Positions 1 through 11,279 of a DNA stretch of 64,000 nucleotides are shown here, piece after piece (position 1 is the stretch's first letter; the number at the start of each line of letters is the position of its first letter). The stretch is from Escarpia spicata (taxonomy: Eukaryota > Annelida > Polychaeta > Sabellida > Siboglinidae): positions 36,713,792 through 36,777,791 of the forward strand of contig OZ023207.1 of NCBI GenBank assembly GCA_963995525.1, given 5' to 3'. The translations under genes were made by a program, and so were the position numbers. Below the pieces are notes generated by a model. The model was given only the letters and a program-made list of their open reading frames with translations. It made no database searches and was not told the origin of the DNA.

Positions 1-612
1 ATGCGGGTAATTACACAGTGTTCTTAGAAATTATTCACATAATCTACCTGTGTTAGACATATTTAACCACTAGTTCTGCTATATAGTTACGGTTAATTAG
101 TCATTGATCACATCTAACAATGTATTTACTTAATGCGCTTAATTACTCATTCATCACATCTAACAAGGTATTTACTTAATACACTTAGTAATTCATCACA
201 TCTAACAGGGTATTTACTTCATGCGGGTAATTACACAGTATTCTTAGAAGTTCTTCACCGTTTCATACTTATCTGTCTCCTCTCTCGCCCTAGCTTGGTT
301 GCTTAGCACTGTGTACATTATTAATGGGTGACCTAGTTCTCCCCTTGTTGACTTCCGTTCAGCCTGGCTTTTTTGTATATTGATACGCAGATTCCGCACA
401 AGAGAAGTGTTCGCCGCATATGTATATATCACACGTGAAGAAGTTTGACAGAAAATGACTGGCGCCCTTAAATTGTACATACATATTCACCATTTGTTGA
501 AACTGTCTAAAGTTAGCGTTGACCGTGTTCTCGTTCCTTCGGTGAGATACGATCGGGTCGTGTGTACCACTTAACTTAATTGGTGTCTGGTTTTGTGATG
601 TAATTTTCCTCC
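1..612. repeat. Duplicated block pair, copy A
   Basis: Two adjacent blocks here recur downstream in a different arrangement. Positions 1-362 match about 4988-5347, and 363-612 match about 4380-4617, both with only scattered differences. In copy A the blocks are contiguous in the order 1 then 2; in copy B block 2 lies to the left of block 1 with about 370 bp between. Block 1 starts at the first base of the window, so the repeat probably continues to the left. No coding signal was recognised. A tandem unit read from another starting point, or a non-autonomous element, are both possible. Confidence 0.8.
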
Positions 613-1127
613 TCCTCCTCCTTCTGTACCATCGTGTTCCGTTCTGTCTGCACGAGACTGATCATGCGTGGTCGTTCTTCGCATCGCAATCGTTTGGGTA
701 ACGGTGGATCGATGGACACTTTACGTCTGCCGCATACCGTCTGGATATGACACAAACACTGCGTGACGTAGAAGTGTCAGCAGGTGACGAAGGTGGGTAG
801 ATGTCAGCGTGTGGACAGAGGGGTTGTGGCTACGTATATACCGATATATGCACGATTGGATAGAGGTGTCAACAGGTGACGGAGGTGGATATATGTCAGC
901 GTGTGGACAGAGGGAGCGTGGCTACGTATAAACCGATAAAAACTGTTGTATCTGAATATTCCGTCTCTCAGGTAGGCGTGTGAACTACCAGAGAGATACA
1001 TAGTATATACGTGCGCGCCTTTGATCCTCTCATTACTCCTTAAGTACAACATGCAAACAACCGTACATACACACTTTTAAACTTACAAATTTGCAAGCGT
1101 TCACTGACAAACGTTCAAACGAACGTA
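613..1127. other. No gene recognised
   Basis: Non-coding sequence with short imperfect direct repeats around 780-960 (a segment with GTGTGGACAGAGG and CTACGTATA occurs twice). I see no supported gene. Confidence 0.5.
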
Positions 1128-1735
1128 CTTTCCACAGTAGAACTCAGCAAATTTCACTCTTTTGAGAGTAGAACTAAACAAATTTCACTCTTTTGAGAGT
1201 TGAACTCAGCACATTTCACTCTTTCCACAGTATAACTCAGCAAATTTCACTCTTTCGACAGTAGAACTCAGCCAATTTTAATCTTTTGACGGTAGAACTC
1301 AATAAATTTCACTCTTTCGACCGTAGAACTCAACAAATTTCACTCTTTTGACAGCAGAACTCATCAACTTTCACTCTTTCGACAGTAGAACTTAGTCAAT
1401 TTCACTCTTTTGAGAGTAGAACTCAGTAAAATTCACTCTTTTGATAGTAGAATTCAGTAAATTTCAATCTTTCGACCGAAGTACTCAACAAATTTCATTC
1501 TATTGACAGTAGAACTCAACAAATTTCATTCTTCTGACAATAGAACTCAGTAAATTTCACTCTTTTGACAGTATAATTCAACAAATGTAACTTTTTTGAC
1601 AGTAAGAATTCAATAAATTTCACTCTTTTGACAGTAGAACTCAGTAAATTTCACTCTTTTGACAGTAGAACTCAGCAAATTCCACTCTTTTGAAAGTAGA
1701 ACTCAAATAATTTAACTCTTTTGATAGTAGAGTAT
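1128..1735. repeat. Minisatellite, unit about 31 bp
   Basis: About twenty degenerate head-to-tail copies of a roughly 31-bp unit built around AGTAGAACTCA and AATTTCACTCTTTT. Copies differ by point changes and 1-3 bp indels. There is no open frame through the array. Confidence 0.9.
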
Positions 1736-1739
1736 CTGT

Positions 1740-2477
1740 TTCTGATAGAACATATATCAAACGTCACGGATCAATGACTACACTGATGGATGTAAGCGAA
1801 CTAACGTGTGGGTGGACAGGGTTGTGGCTACCTACGTACGAACCATTGACTATACACGGTTGGATGTGAGTGATATGTCAGCAGACTCGGGTAACAAGGG
1901 TGTAACAAGGGTATAAGCGTGAGAACGTGTGGGCGGAGGGGAGTGTGGCTACGTGTGAAAAATGACTATACACGGTTGTATGTGAGTGACATATCAGCAG
2001 ACTCAGGTAGATGTGTGACCTTAGAAAAATATACAGTGTATGCCTGCGCGTGTGTCTGAGGTAACTAGCTGCGTGTGAACTCCGACAGAGGAATAGTGTG
2101 TTGGTGACTAAAGGACATGTACCTGCTTGTGTGAACAGACAGGGGAATAGTGCTTGCGTGCGTATGTAAAATACATTGGAAAGTCACTCTTCCATACGAA
2201 AGTTCAGACGAACAACTAAGAATCCCATTTCAACCAATTTTTTTTCTCTGAGACTAACAATTACAATAATTTTCATAATACATTGTCGTCTCAATATCAC
2301 ACACTAAATATATAATTTCAAAGAACAAACAGGTATTGGTTTGAACAACAACACCACTAGTATCACATCATAAACTGACTAAGAACAAACTAGTCTTAAC
2401 TACAACATAGTATTCGACTATACAACAACAACAACTATAATACGTGTTCATATCAAACTACTAAGCACAAGCTAGCA
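1740..2477. other. No gene recognised
   Basis: Non-coding. A segment at about 1795-1865 is loosely repeated at about 1925-1990 (GTGTGGGTGGACAGG/GTGTGGGCGGAGG, then GTGGCTACGTG). The remainder is AT-rich with no recognisable gene. Confidence 0.5.
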
Positions 2478-3180
2478 TTAACTTTTAACCTCTAATTACC
2501 CTTAATTATCTATGATTACCCTTAAATATCCTTACTTACCACTTGATTACTTTAAGGTTACCCTTACTTACACATAGTTACCTCTTATTTACCCTTAATT
2601 ACCCCTAATTACACTTAGTTACCAGTAATTAGCACTCAGTTAGCCTTACGTACCCTTAAATACCTCTAGTTACCATCAATTACCCCTTAGTTACCCCTAC
2701 TTAAACTTAGTTACACGCGATTACCCCAAATTATCTCTCTTAGTTACCCTTAATTACCCATAATTACAATTAGTTACCTCTAATTACCCTTACTTACACA
2801 CAATTACCACTAAAACTGGCTAGCATTACCTTTGCACCCTTAATTACCCCTGAATTATCCATAATTACCCATAATTATATCGTTACTTACTCCTTCACTA
2901 CCCATGAATTACCCATAATTACACTAAGTTACCCGTAATTACCCCTTTAGTTACCCTTAAATACCTTTAATTACCCTTTTTTACAATTAATTACCCCCTA
3001 ATCACCCCTATTTATCATAATTACCCCTGATCACCCAGTGATTACTCCTAATTACCTCTTACTTACCCTTAAATACCCATAATTAGTTATCTCTAATTAC
3101 CACTTACCCCTAATTACCCCTTAGTTACTCCTAAATACCCTTATTGACACCTTAAGAATCCTTAATTAATTATTAATTAC
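2478..3180. repeat. Degenerate TTACCC(T/C)TAA satellite
   Basis: Roughly 700 bp of short degenerate repeats of the type TTACCCTTAA / TAATTACCCC, unit about 10-12 bp, with constant slippage. It superficially recalls an animal telomere repeat but the unit is interrupted by AATTA and is irregular, so it is an interstitial simple satellite rather than telomeric DNA. Confidence 0.8.
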
Positions 3181-3869
3181 CTTACGTACTCATCACCACC
3201 GCATTAGATATATAAAACCCCAAAGCAATAAAGGAACCCCTTTTGTCACCCATATATCTAAGACACATACTTGGGAGGTCAAGCGCATGTCTAGCAATAA
3301 AATGCATAGTTGGCAGCACTTACTTGTTGGAGACGAATAATATTCATCTTGTCCTCGGAGCATGCTTTGTCGTGAGCGCTCGCTATCTTCAGCAGTCGGA
3401 GTGAAGTTGCATTGTTCGAAGTCGGTAGAAAGTGATATGCTCCACTTGAGTTTTGTTAGGTTTATATACTCCATGAACCGGACATGCGGTGACACTGTGG
3501 TGTCCTTTCAGTTCGATAAGAACTTTGTGGCTACACATGCGACATGCTGGGTAACATACATATTTTGGAGACAGAGCGCATGTTACAATAGTTAAAGGAC
3601 GATCAAATGCATAAGAACCATTACGCACTGTGTCGAGTGCTGTCAGGTCAATCGCCTCGGAGCTTGCCTTGCAGTTAGCAGTCGCCATCTTGTTGGTGTA
3701 TCAGCAGGAGTCTTTGAAGGTGTTCCATTTATGGAGAGTGATAGAGTGATATGGCCTACTCGATTTAGCCTAGCTTTATATACACAAAGAAACGCTCCAG
3801 TCACCGAACTCGTGACGGGATAGACAATGGAATAACGTGGTTCCTGTTGCCGGGCATTAGCGATAAGAC

Positions 3870-4015
3870 ACTTCCCGGATGTATGTCACGGGCTCAGTCA
3901 TCTATTTTTACGGAGCGTGTTCCTGATTTTAATGAGGCGTCTTTTTACAGTTCCCGGATGTATGTCCCGGATCCGTCATATATTTTTACCTCGCGTCTTC
4001 CTGTTTGTAATGAGC
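3870..4015. repeat. Tandem duplication, unit about 80 bp
   Basis: Two adjacent diverged copies, each beginning TTCCCGGATGTATGTC, continuing through a TATTTTTAC motif and ending near GTAATGAG/TTAATGAG. It sits just downstream of the NADAR remnant on the minus strand. The stretch 3190-3800 also looks like two diverged copies of a 330-bp unit (both contain GTGATATG and TTTATATAC motifs). Confidence 0.55.
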
Positions 4016-4018
4016 ACC

Positions 4019-4240
4019 TTACGTAAGACATAATTTTACAGAACACTGCATGCGCTTTATAATAAATTGCCTCGTCTGCATGAGAAGAATACCTAGACTG
4101 TTCATACCTAGTTTGTTACGGTTTGAGCTCTTTCCCCAATATTCTTCCGCACTAGGAACATTTTCAACCAGACGCGCGTTCCCTGATTCCAACAGACCTT
4201 TGTGTAGTTGAGAGTCACGGAATTTCACAGCTAATATGAC
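4019..4240 (-). pseudogene. NADAR-domain C-terminal remnant
   Basis: The minus-strand frame contains the C-terminal half of a NADAR (YbiA-like) domain: a KGLLESGNARLVE segment, then EEYWGKSS, then LGILLMQTRQ. These correspond to the family pattern of a Leu-rich helix, TG..LVE, WG.G and NxLGxLLMxxR. The N-terminal half (SNFYP and the Ser-Glu-x-x-Tyr-Gln helix) is not found upstream. NADAR proteins hydrolyse ADP-ribose from guanine, or related N-glycosidic bonds. The fragment may be a last exon or a truncated pseudogene. The Polinton at 37.6 kb carries an intact relative and 55.3 kb a complementary N-terminal remnant. Confidence 0.65.
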
Positions 4241-4379
4241 GTATATGATCTGTCGCCGTTGTTCCAGCCATGTGCTTGTTAATTCTGGTTTTACATTTTA
4301 TACGCTTAGTCAGATATTACGCCTGTAATCCGCTGCGTGCAGTCTGGATACTTCGCGCTGTGATTACATCGTCAAAGTG

Positions 4380-5347
4380 CCTGGCTTGTTTTATATTGAT
4401 ACGCAGATTCCGCACGAGAGAAGTGTTCGCCGCATATGTATATATCACACGTAAAGTAGTTTGTCAGAAAATGACTGGCGCCCTTAAATTGTACATACAT
4501 ATTCACCATTTGTTGAAACTGTCTAAAGTTAGCGTTGACCGTGTTCTCTTTGCTTCGGTGAGATACGATCGGGTCGTGTGTACAACTTAACTTAATTGGT
4601 GTCTGGGTTTGTGATGTATATCCTCCCGCGTGTCACGAGACTCCACGCGATATTTCTGTCTTCGCTAGTTGTCCGTCACAAGACACTGACATAGTTGTTA
4701 TCTCTTTCCTGTTTGGACGAGGCGTCATACGATAATTGCCGCCTGTTTTCATAATTGGTGTCTGGATTTTCTGTATACTAATACTATCTATCTCGTCCGT
4801 GTGTTAACTTTCAAATCATTCCATATACACGGCAAAAATGGCTGCTTTTATACCTTGGGATGAGATACGCGAACAATGGCGACAGCGCGAGATATCTGAT
4901 GATGCGACGATGTGAGTACACAATTTCACAGACTAATATTTATATGTGCTTGATGCCATTCGTTTTATCGACTAGGTATTTACTTTATGCGGGTAATTAC
5001 ACAGTGTTCTTAGAAATTCTTCACATAATCTACCTGTGTTGGACATATTTAACCACTAGTTCTGCTACATAGTTACGGTTAATTAGTCATTGACCCATCT
5101 AACAAGGTATTTACTTCATGCGCTTAATTATTCATTGATCACATCTAACAAGGTATTTACTTAATACACTTAGTAATTCATCACATCTAACAGGGTATTT
5201 ACTTCATGCGGGTAATTACACAGTATTCTTAGAAGTTCTTCACCGTTTCATACTTATCTGTCTCCTCTCTCGCCCTAGCTTGGTTGCTTAGCACTGTGTA
5301 CATTATTAATGGGTGATCTAGTTCTCCCCTTGTTGACTTCCGTTCAT
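4380..5347. repeat. Duplicated block pair, copy B (rearranged)
   Basis: Block 2 (4380-4617) and block 1 (4988-5347) of the repeat at 1-612, in swapped order and separated by about 370 bp that include the putative first exon at 4838. Block 1 falls entirely inside the proposed intron 4912-5512. Confidence 0.8.
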
Positions 5348-5609
5348 CGGTCCCCTCTCTCGGCCTAGCTTAGTTGCCTAGCAACGCGGTGTCTGGTTAT
5401 AGCACTATCGCACAGACGAAATGGATCAATGTCTGTGTTTTTAATACCCCTCCTGTGTGTAAGATTTAACGTCTTATTCATATCGTTTTCACAGTTTTGA
5501 AATATTTTCCAGAGAAGAAGAGATGCGCCTCGAACATGAGCATTACATTTATACTGTCCTCCGGCAGCTCCTCGCTACGCGCCCACGAATTCAATCCCCG
5601 TCACCGTGA
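4838..5609 (+). CDS. Possible two-exon small protein (56 aa)
   Basis: Exon 1 at 4838-4911 starts with ATG in a good context (AAAAATGG) and ends at a consensus 5' splice site GTGAGT. A candidate exon 2 at 5513-5609 follows a TTTTCCAG acceptor and ends at TGA (5607-5609). The two exons (74 + 97 nt) join in frame to 56 codons plus stop. The product would be acidic and helical, rich in Glu, Arg and Gln, with no domain I recognise. The intron contains repeat block 1. Only the splice consensus and open frame support this, so it may be fortuitous. Confidence 0.35.
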
Positions 5610-6400
5610 CATGAGTTTTCTGTATAAATAACTAAATTAAAACGTTTCCTACTTTGACAATATTTTGATGGTTATTATTTATACACGTTCGCAATCATTC
5701 TTTCATGCATACTGAAGATATACCATAGTCTATGACTCCGTGACAGGTCATATGACAGGCGCCATCTTGGAATTTCTCCATACGTACTCCGATCCCATCA
5801 CATGATTAGAATACTTCCACTTCTATCCGCTAGATAGGTCTAGGGTCGGGATATGTCCACTTCTTTCCGCTAGGCGGCGGGTCGTGTGACAGGCGGCGAA
5901 TCGTGTGACATATATATATATATGTATCACACACACATATATATATATATATATATGTGTTGTAACCGATTACTGTAATGAGAGTCCGCGAGGAATAACT
6001 TATACTGTGTATTCATATTATGGGAGTTATTCTTAGATAACACTTGGCGCCTAGTGTATGGTCGTGTAGCGGTATAATCCACCTTAGAAAGGAAGTGGAA
6101 TTTGATAATCGAAAGATTCAGTGTTATTGCTTATGTTCTATTAAGATTTGGTTACGGGATTTCTTTATTCTGTTTATTTAGTTAATCGAGATATATATAT
6201 ATATATGTGTGAATACTTCAAGGGTAAAATACCTCACTTCAAAACCACAGATAACTACCAATCATAATAGAGCAAATAATAGATACGTTCAATCAGAAAA
6301 TAGACATTTACACTAGGCTAGTCCCATCTCGAATATATACGAACGTTTGTTGAAGTCAACACGCTGAGCTCATAATACAATTAGAACGGTGTATCTCGGC
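5610..6400. other. No gene; TA/CA microsatellites
   Basis: AT-rich sequence with alternating TA and CA runs at about 5911-5957 that could form a cruciform, and a (TA)n run near 6190. No coding region seen. Confidence 0.5.
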
Positions 6401-6469
6401 CGCACGAGTGATGATGATGACGATTGCCGTCGTACGCTGCAAATTCTCGAGTCGTGTCCGTTCAATGAT

Positions 6470-6690
6470 CGCACGGTCGGAAACGATTGCGAAGTCAGTT
6501 GAATACGTTCAACTGAAAGACGAAGCCGGGCAGTAGACGCTTACGGCCGGCCGCTACGAATTCGATCGAAAGGTCTTGCCTTGTCGCAAACAATCGAGAA
6601 GTCGGATGAACGGGTTCGCGCGAATGAAGACCCCTGGCAGTATACGTTTACCGCCGGCCGCTACGAGTCGCATTCGGTCAAGTTTTCTGA
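6470..6690. repeat. Tandem duplication, unit about 105 bp
   Basis: Two diverged adjacent copies, the first ending GGCCGGCCGCTACGA near 6558 and the second ending GCCGGCCGCTACGA near 6666. Both contain a GGCAGTA.ACG.TTAC segment. The repeat is GC-rich against an AT-rich background and abuts the 11-bp array. Confidence 0.6.
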
Positions 6691-6697
6691 CGATGTC

Positions 6698-6796
6698 GCT
6701 GTGAGACCGCTGTGAGACCGCTGTGAGACCGCTGTGAGACCGCTGTGAGACCGCTGTGAGACCGCTGTGAGACCGCTGTGAGACCGCTGTGAGACC
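6698..6796. repeat. Perfect 11-bp tandem repeat, nine copies
   Basis: GCTGTGAGACC is repeated nine times without a mismatch and followed by a partial copy. Because 11 is not a multiple of 3, three units make a 33-bp, 11-codon period that stays open on the minus strand in more than one frame, giving an SQRSHSGLTAV-type peptide repeat. A minus-strand open frame (7054-6554) runs through it but I see no independent evidence that it is a gene. Confidence 0.9.
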
Positions 6797-6799
6797 GCT

Positions 6800-8265
6800 G
6801 TTCGAGGATGGCCCGAGCTGGATGAACGCGTCGCGATTATCGCCATCGACGCAAATACGTTGGGGCCGACCGGAACGTTGTCTCAATATACCGCTGACGT
6901 GGCGGCATGGCTTCTTCGAAGCTCGAACAGTCACTATGGACGCTGAACATACACACACACACACACAAAAGCTTAGGAACGTAACCCACGTTAACGATTC
7001 CCACCACGCTTCATGACTTGACTTGCCATTCTCGCAGGGCAACCTTTCGTTCAACCCTGGATCTCTCCCAGTCCTTCGCCAGCGCCCAGATGGCGAAATG
7101 CGTACAACATACGTTTATATAAGCGGACCTATTTACACATCATATGACAGGTTTCCATCATTTATATTGGCTAATGCAATTTACAATTCAAACTAGGCAT
7201 TGCGAAACACCCTCTAAGATTACAGTGAAACCACCTGCTGGCCTAGAAACGCTAGCAACAGAATACCACGCCCCACTGAGCGCATCTGCAACCGAGTTGC
7301 TGTAATTACGTAACTAAGGCGGTTGCTTAACAATATGTCTATATACTGGCTTGACCTTCCTCATTTATAAAATTAAACCTCAGGAAAGTAGATTTAAACA
7401 TCCAGAAATAGCAGAAATGCTACACAAGTATAACAATCGGTGATACATATACGATTACAAGCTGACAGCGGATCCAATTAAGGCTGTAAAGAATTGGCTT
7501 AAATATTAATAATATAAACGTAGACCTACTTACTAAGTGAATTGGTCGATGTCAACTATACAAATAGTTGTATAAAATGTAATAATAATATCACGTGTAG
7601 CGTGTTGATAAAGTTGTTATTATAGAAATATATGTAAAATGGAACAATAGCAATACTAAAAGTTCAATTAAATTATATAGCAAACATTTGGTGAACCCAA
7701 ATGCCAACAATGACTAGAATGCTTTTAGTCATAATACAAAACTGTTATGGGTGATAGTTGGAATTGTATACCAGGTCAACGGACCTTTATATAACAAACT
7801 AATTTAAGATTTTATAGTAGAAATGTTGAAAGTATATGTGAAGTTTGTGTAGTTCCGTGTGTATATCACAGGTAAATGTAAACATATCGGATAAAATATG
7901 TTGTAGGCTCCCGCGAACATAATTACACATACGTTTTCCAATTTCATGTATACCTTGCAATTTTATTAAATTTAAGCACATAAAGAGGGGAAGTGTTCCA
8001 GATAATATATTGTAAGTATAAAAAGAACAATTTATTTTTGTATAATAAATACTTTTGTGAAATGGGTTTTTCTATGGATCCCCACAAGATGATTCCGTCT
8101 GTCAAATAGGGGTAAACTAAAGTATAATAATTTTTTTAAGGGCAGACATAAAATGGCAGTAAACATTACTAATTGCATAAAAGCACTGGCTAGTTTATTT
8201 TTGTATACATTTCTGTTTTCGTGCCAAGCAAGTCATTCATCAGTATGAAGGCCTAACTTTTTTAA
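6800..8265. other. No gene recognised
   Basis: A short (CA)n run near 6952-6966, then AT-rich sequence without a supported gene. Confidence 0.5.
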
Positions 8266-8269
8266 CATT

Positions 8270-10060
8270 TTATGTGTTGATTTTTTTATTATACATTGTT
8301 AGGAATAATTCTTCACTCTGAGGAGAACGGGAAGTAATATACCTTTACACTTTTATACACAAACAGGACGGTCATTTACGTATAAGATAAACAAGAGCGG
8401 ACCGAGGATAGACCCCTGCGGAACACCGTATGTGATATCTTGCTGAAGCGAATCACTATTGTTGAATTAAACATATTGTTTCCGGTTTGATAGATAACTC
8501 TTAAAACATTTCAGTAGAGTACTAATTATTCCATAATATTCAAGTTTATGTAATACAATTTGGTGATCAATTGTGTTGATTGCTTTACTCAGATCCAGGT
8601 AAACACTAAGGACCGAGTCTATTTTCGAGACCTTTTATGACATCATTAGTAAGTGCGGTTGTAGGATTTAACGTTCAATGTTTTTTTTACGAAAACCATA
8701 TTGGTTATTGTTCAGTATTTTGTTTTCCGTATAAAATCAACAGTACTTCTATGTACAATTGTTCCCAGTATTTTAGAAATTAAGGGTAACAATGATATGG
8801 GTTTACAATTAGAAAATTTATGTTTAGCATTTAACTTATAGACAGGTATAATGTTCGCTATTTTCAATTAATCTGCTACTATCCCTCAACTATTGACTTG
8901 TTTATTAAAATAGTTATTAGTAGAACTATTAGCTCACCGAATATGTTTAGAACAAGCGGACTCAGATTGGCATAACCGGACGTTTCTTAAGTTGAATATA
9001 CATTTCCCTGATCTAATTTTCATCGGTTGGGCTCATAAACAAAACTATTTGGATTTTGTTTTGAGGAATTCTGAAGGTATTCTGTAAATTGCTTTTTAGA
9101 TTGTCGTATTACACAATGTATTCGAAACTAGATCAGGGTCATTATTTGTATCGTTGTTATGTTTGAAACGTGAAGGAATGCCTGATTTATCGTTATTTTT
9201 TCCAATCATAATTTTAAGTATGTTCCATGTTTTTTAGAGTCATTCTTGAATGCGTTGAACTGATTAGCACTGAAGTTTGTCTTAACCTATTTTTTTATTG
9301 ATTATACGTATTTCTATGTTTAGCATAACGGGTGTGTCTTTGGTTTGCCAATACATTTTCGACACAGTGTATTGGATGTTCCACTCTTTTCAAATTACAT
9401 ATTTGGATAACATTTTGACAGTTTTGTCTGGTGCAAAAGATGCAGTGAAACAACTCAGGTATCCAGTAATTTTTATTTGCATTATTTATGTCTAATTGAT
9501 ACAGATACGTCCAATTAATTTAATGGGGTTGCATGCCGTACATATATGTTATCTATGAGGGTAGTAGAAGTATGGGTGATACGCGTTGGCTTAGTAATCG
9601 TGTTTGCAGTTAGATATGTATGTCGAATGTCGGATGAGGGTTTATAGGAGACAATTTATAGGTAGTCCAAATCTGGTATACGCTTATTGTTTCAGTTTTT
9701 AGTCTTACGTAATATTGAGTCATATAGTTGAATAATTAATGTGACATTTGTTTTAGGAATCCAGTATATTTCGCCAACGATTGAAGTTTCACCATTACTA
9801 CTTGATTCAACAAATATATATTCCAATTCACCTTCTATGAGAACACCAAGGTCTTCACGAAGATTGCATCGAATATTATCACGTACATACATCGCGAAAT
9901 CACCTTTACATTTCACGTTCGTGTTTTTATAAATAAATTTATAATTAGGCAGTTTAAAAAGATGTGCGTTATCATTATGAAACGTCTCACATAACAAATA
10001 CAAAATAAATGTAAACATGTGATTCAGATAATTTTGATTAAAATGTTTTAAGTTGATCAA
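8270..10060 (-). pseudogene. Decayed non-LTR retrotransposon (endonuclease + RT)
   Basis: On the minus strand a LINE ORF2 remnant can be followed from 10060 downwards. The endonuclease part carries FALSETFH-like and KGDFAMYVRDNI segments (9692-10060). RT blocks follow: a QYGFRKK segment near 8690, YLDLSKAI..IDHQI near 8590, and [19 protein letters not shown] near 8390-8430. Many stops and frameshifts interrupt it. The catalytic YADD block and C-terminus are missing, so the 3' end was lost. The layout is Jockey/CR1-like. Confidence 0.75.
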
Positions 10061-10940
10061 AGTTTGATGAGTGTCCTATATTTAGATGGAGTACTTTGTA
10101 CTGAAAAGTATTATGATATATAGTATTATATATATATACACACATGCATCGTATATGTGCCTGAGATCTAGCTCAGAATAGTTATTAACATATTATCCAT
10201 ATGTTATTGGGATTTTTTTTTTTTTTTTTAAAGTTAAAAAAATCGAAATAATTGTCAACAAAAAAGGCTACACGAGATGAAGAAAATCGTTAAATATAAG
10301 ACCATCACAGATGTTGAGAGGTTCATAACTAACTTTTCCTGAATAAGACATATATCTGGTGAAGATAATTCAAAAGTAGTTGAATATGTATAATTGTAAT
10401 TGTTATATTTGCATACACATCTCAGAAGGTTATACATTGCAAGTTTTGTAAAGTTAGGTAGGGATGGACACGTGGCTATGCAGAACAGCTTAGCAAAAAA
10501 CATTAAAAGAAAAATATGGCTAATTACGGAGTAGATGGTTGGCCTTGAAGTCAGGCTAAGACGACCTAACAATCAACTAATAATACATTAAACTAAATAT
10601 GCTTTTGTGTTAGCCATGAATCATTAACCTCAGATATAATATAATTAAGGTATTGTGCAATCCCTTAATTAATATTAAAACTATCATCATAGTATAACAT
10701 AAGAGTACGTGTATATAACAAATTAAATCTAATCCAGTTTGTAGTCTGTTGAATAATGATTATTAATATATAGTAGTAGTCATCATGTAACAATGTTTAC
10801 CATGAACGTCGTGACATATAATAATGTTCATCAAAGTTGTAACACTTTTTAGCATTCTGTGCGTCATACGACATGTACGTATGTACCATTGATTCGACAT
10901 ATTACCGGTATATGCGACACACACATCCAGCGTTTATTCG
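10061..10940. other. No gene recognised
   Basis: AT-rich; includes a TA run at about 10126-10138 and a T run at about 10212-10230. A 105-codon minus-strand open frame (10572-10255) has no recognisable homology. Confidence 0.45.
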
Positions 10941-10946
10941 CGTGCG

Positions 10947-11279
10947 TCAAACCAGTTCATACACGATGAGTTCTTGAGGCGAATTGATTCTCTTTATTGT
11001 CTTATTGTTGTCTTTAATGACTATGTGACCGTTGTGCGCCCAACAGACAGCTATCTTCTTTTCCGCTCGTAGTTTCCGAGTTTGGAAGGCCATCAGTGAG
11101 AGCCGTTGTGCCACGTCTTCGTTGACGAAGATGTGTAATGTCGGCTCTGCTGTTTTGTTGTAGATCTTTAGTTGCCCCCGAGCGCTGTAGATATTGTCGC
11201 GGAGACTTTCAGATCTGAAGCGTATAATCATTGTCCTGGGCGGGCTGGGTCGATATGGCGCCCTATTCGACGGCAACAC
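10947..11279 (-). pseudogene. LINE ORF1-like fragment
   Basis: A 110-codon minus-strand frame resembles the C-terminal part of L1/CR1-type ORF1 nucleic-acid chaperones. It has RMIIRFRS-type entry, RDNIYSAR, then FVNEDVAQR, RKLRAEKKIAVCW and NGHIVIKD, in the order typical for these proteins. The family binds element RNA and assists target-primed reverse transcription. No upstream coiled coil is visible, so it is 5' truncated. No matching RT lies adjacent on this strand. Confidence 0.6.

Noticed and set aside
1128..3180. CRISPR-like regular repeats
   Set aside because: No unique spacers between repeats; these are continuous tandem satellites in an animal genome.
6554..7054. A 166-codon minus-strand gene through the 11-bp array
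   Set aside because: Openness is explained by the repeat; flanking parts show no domain.
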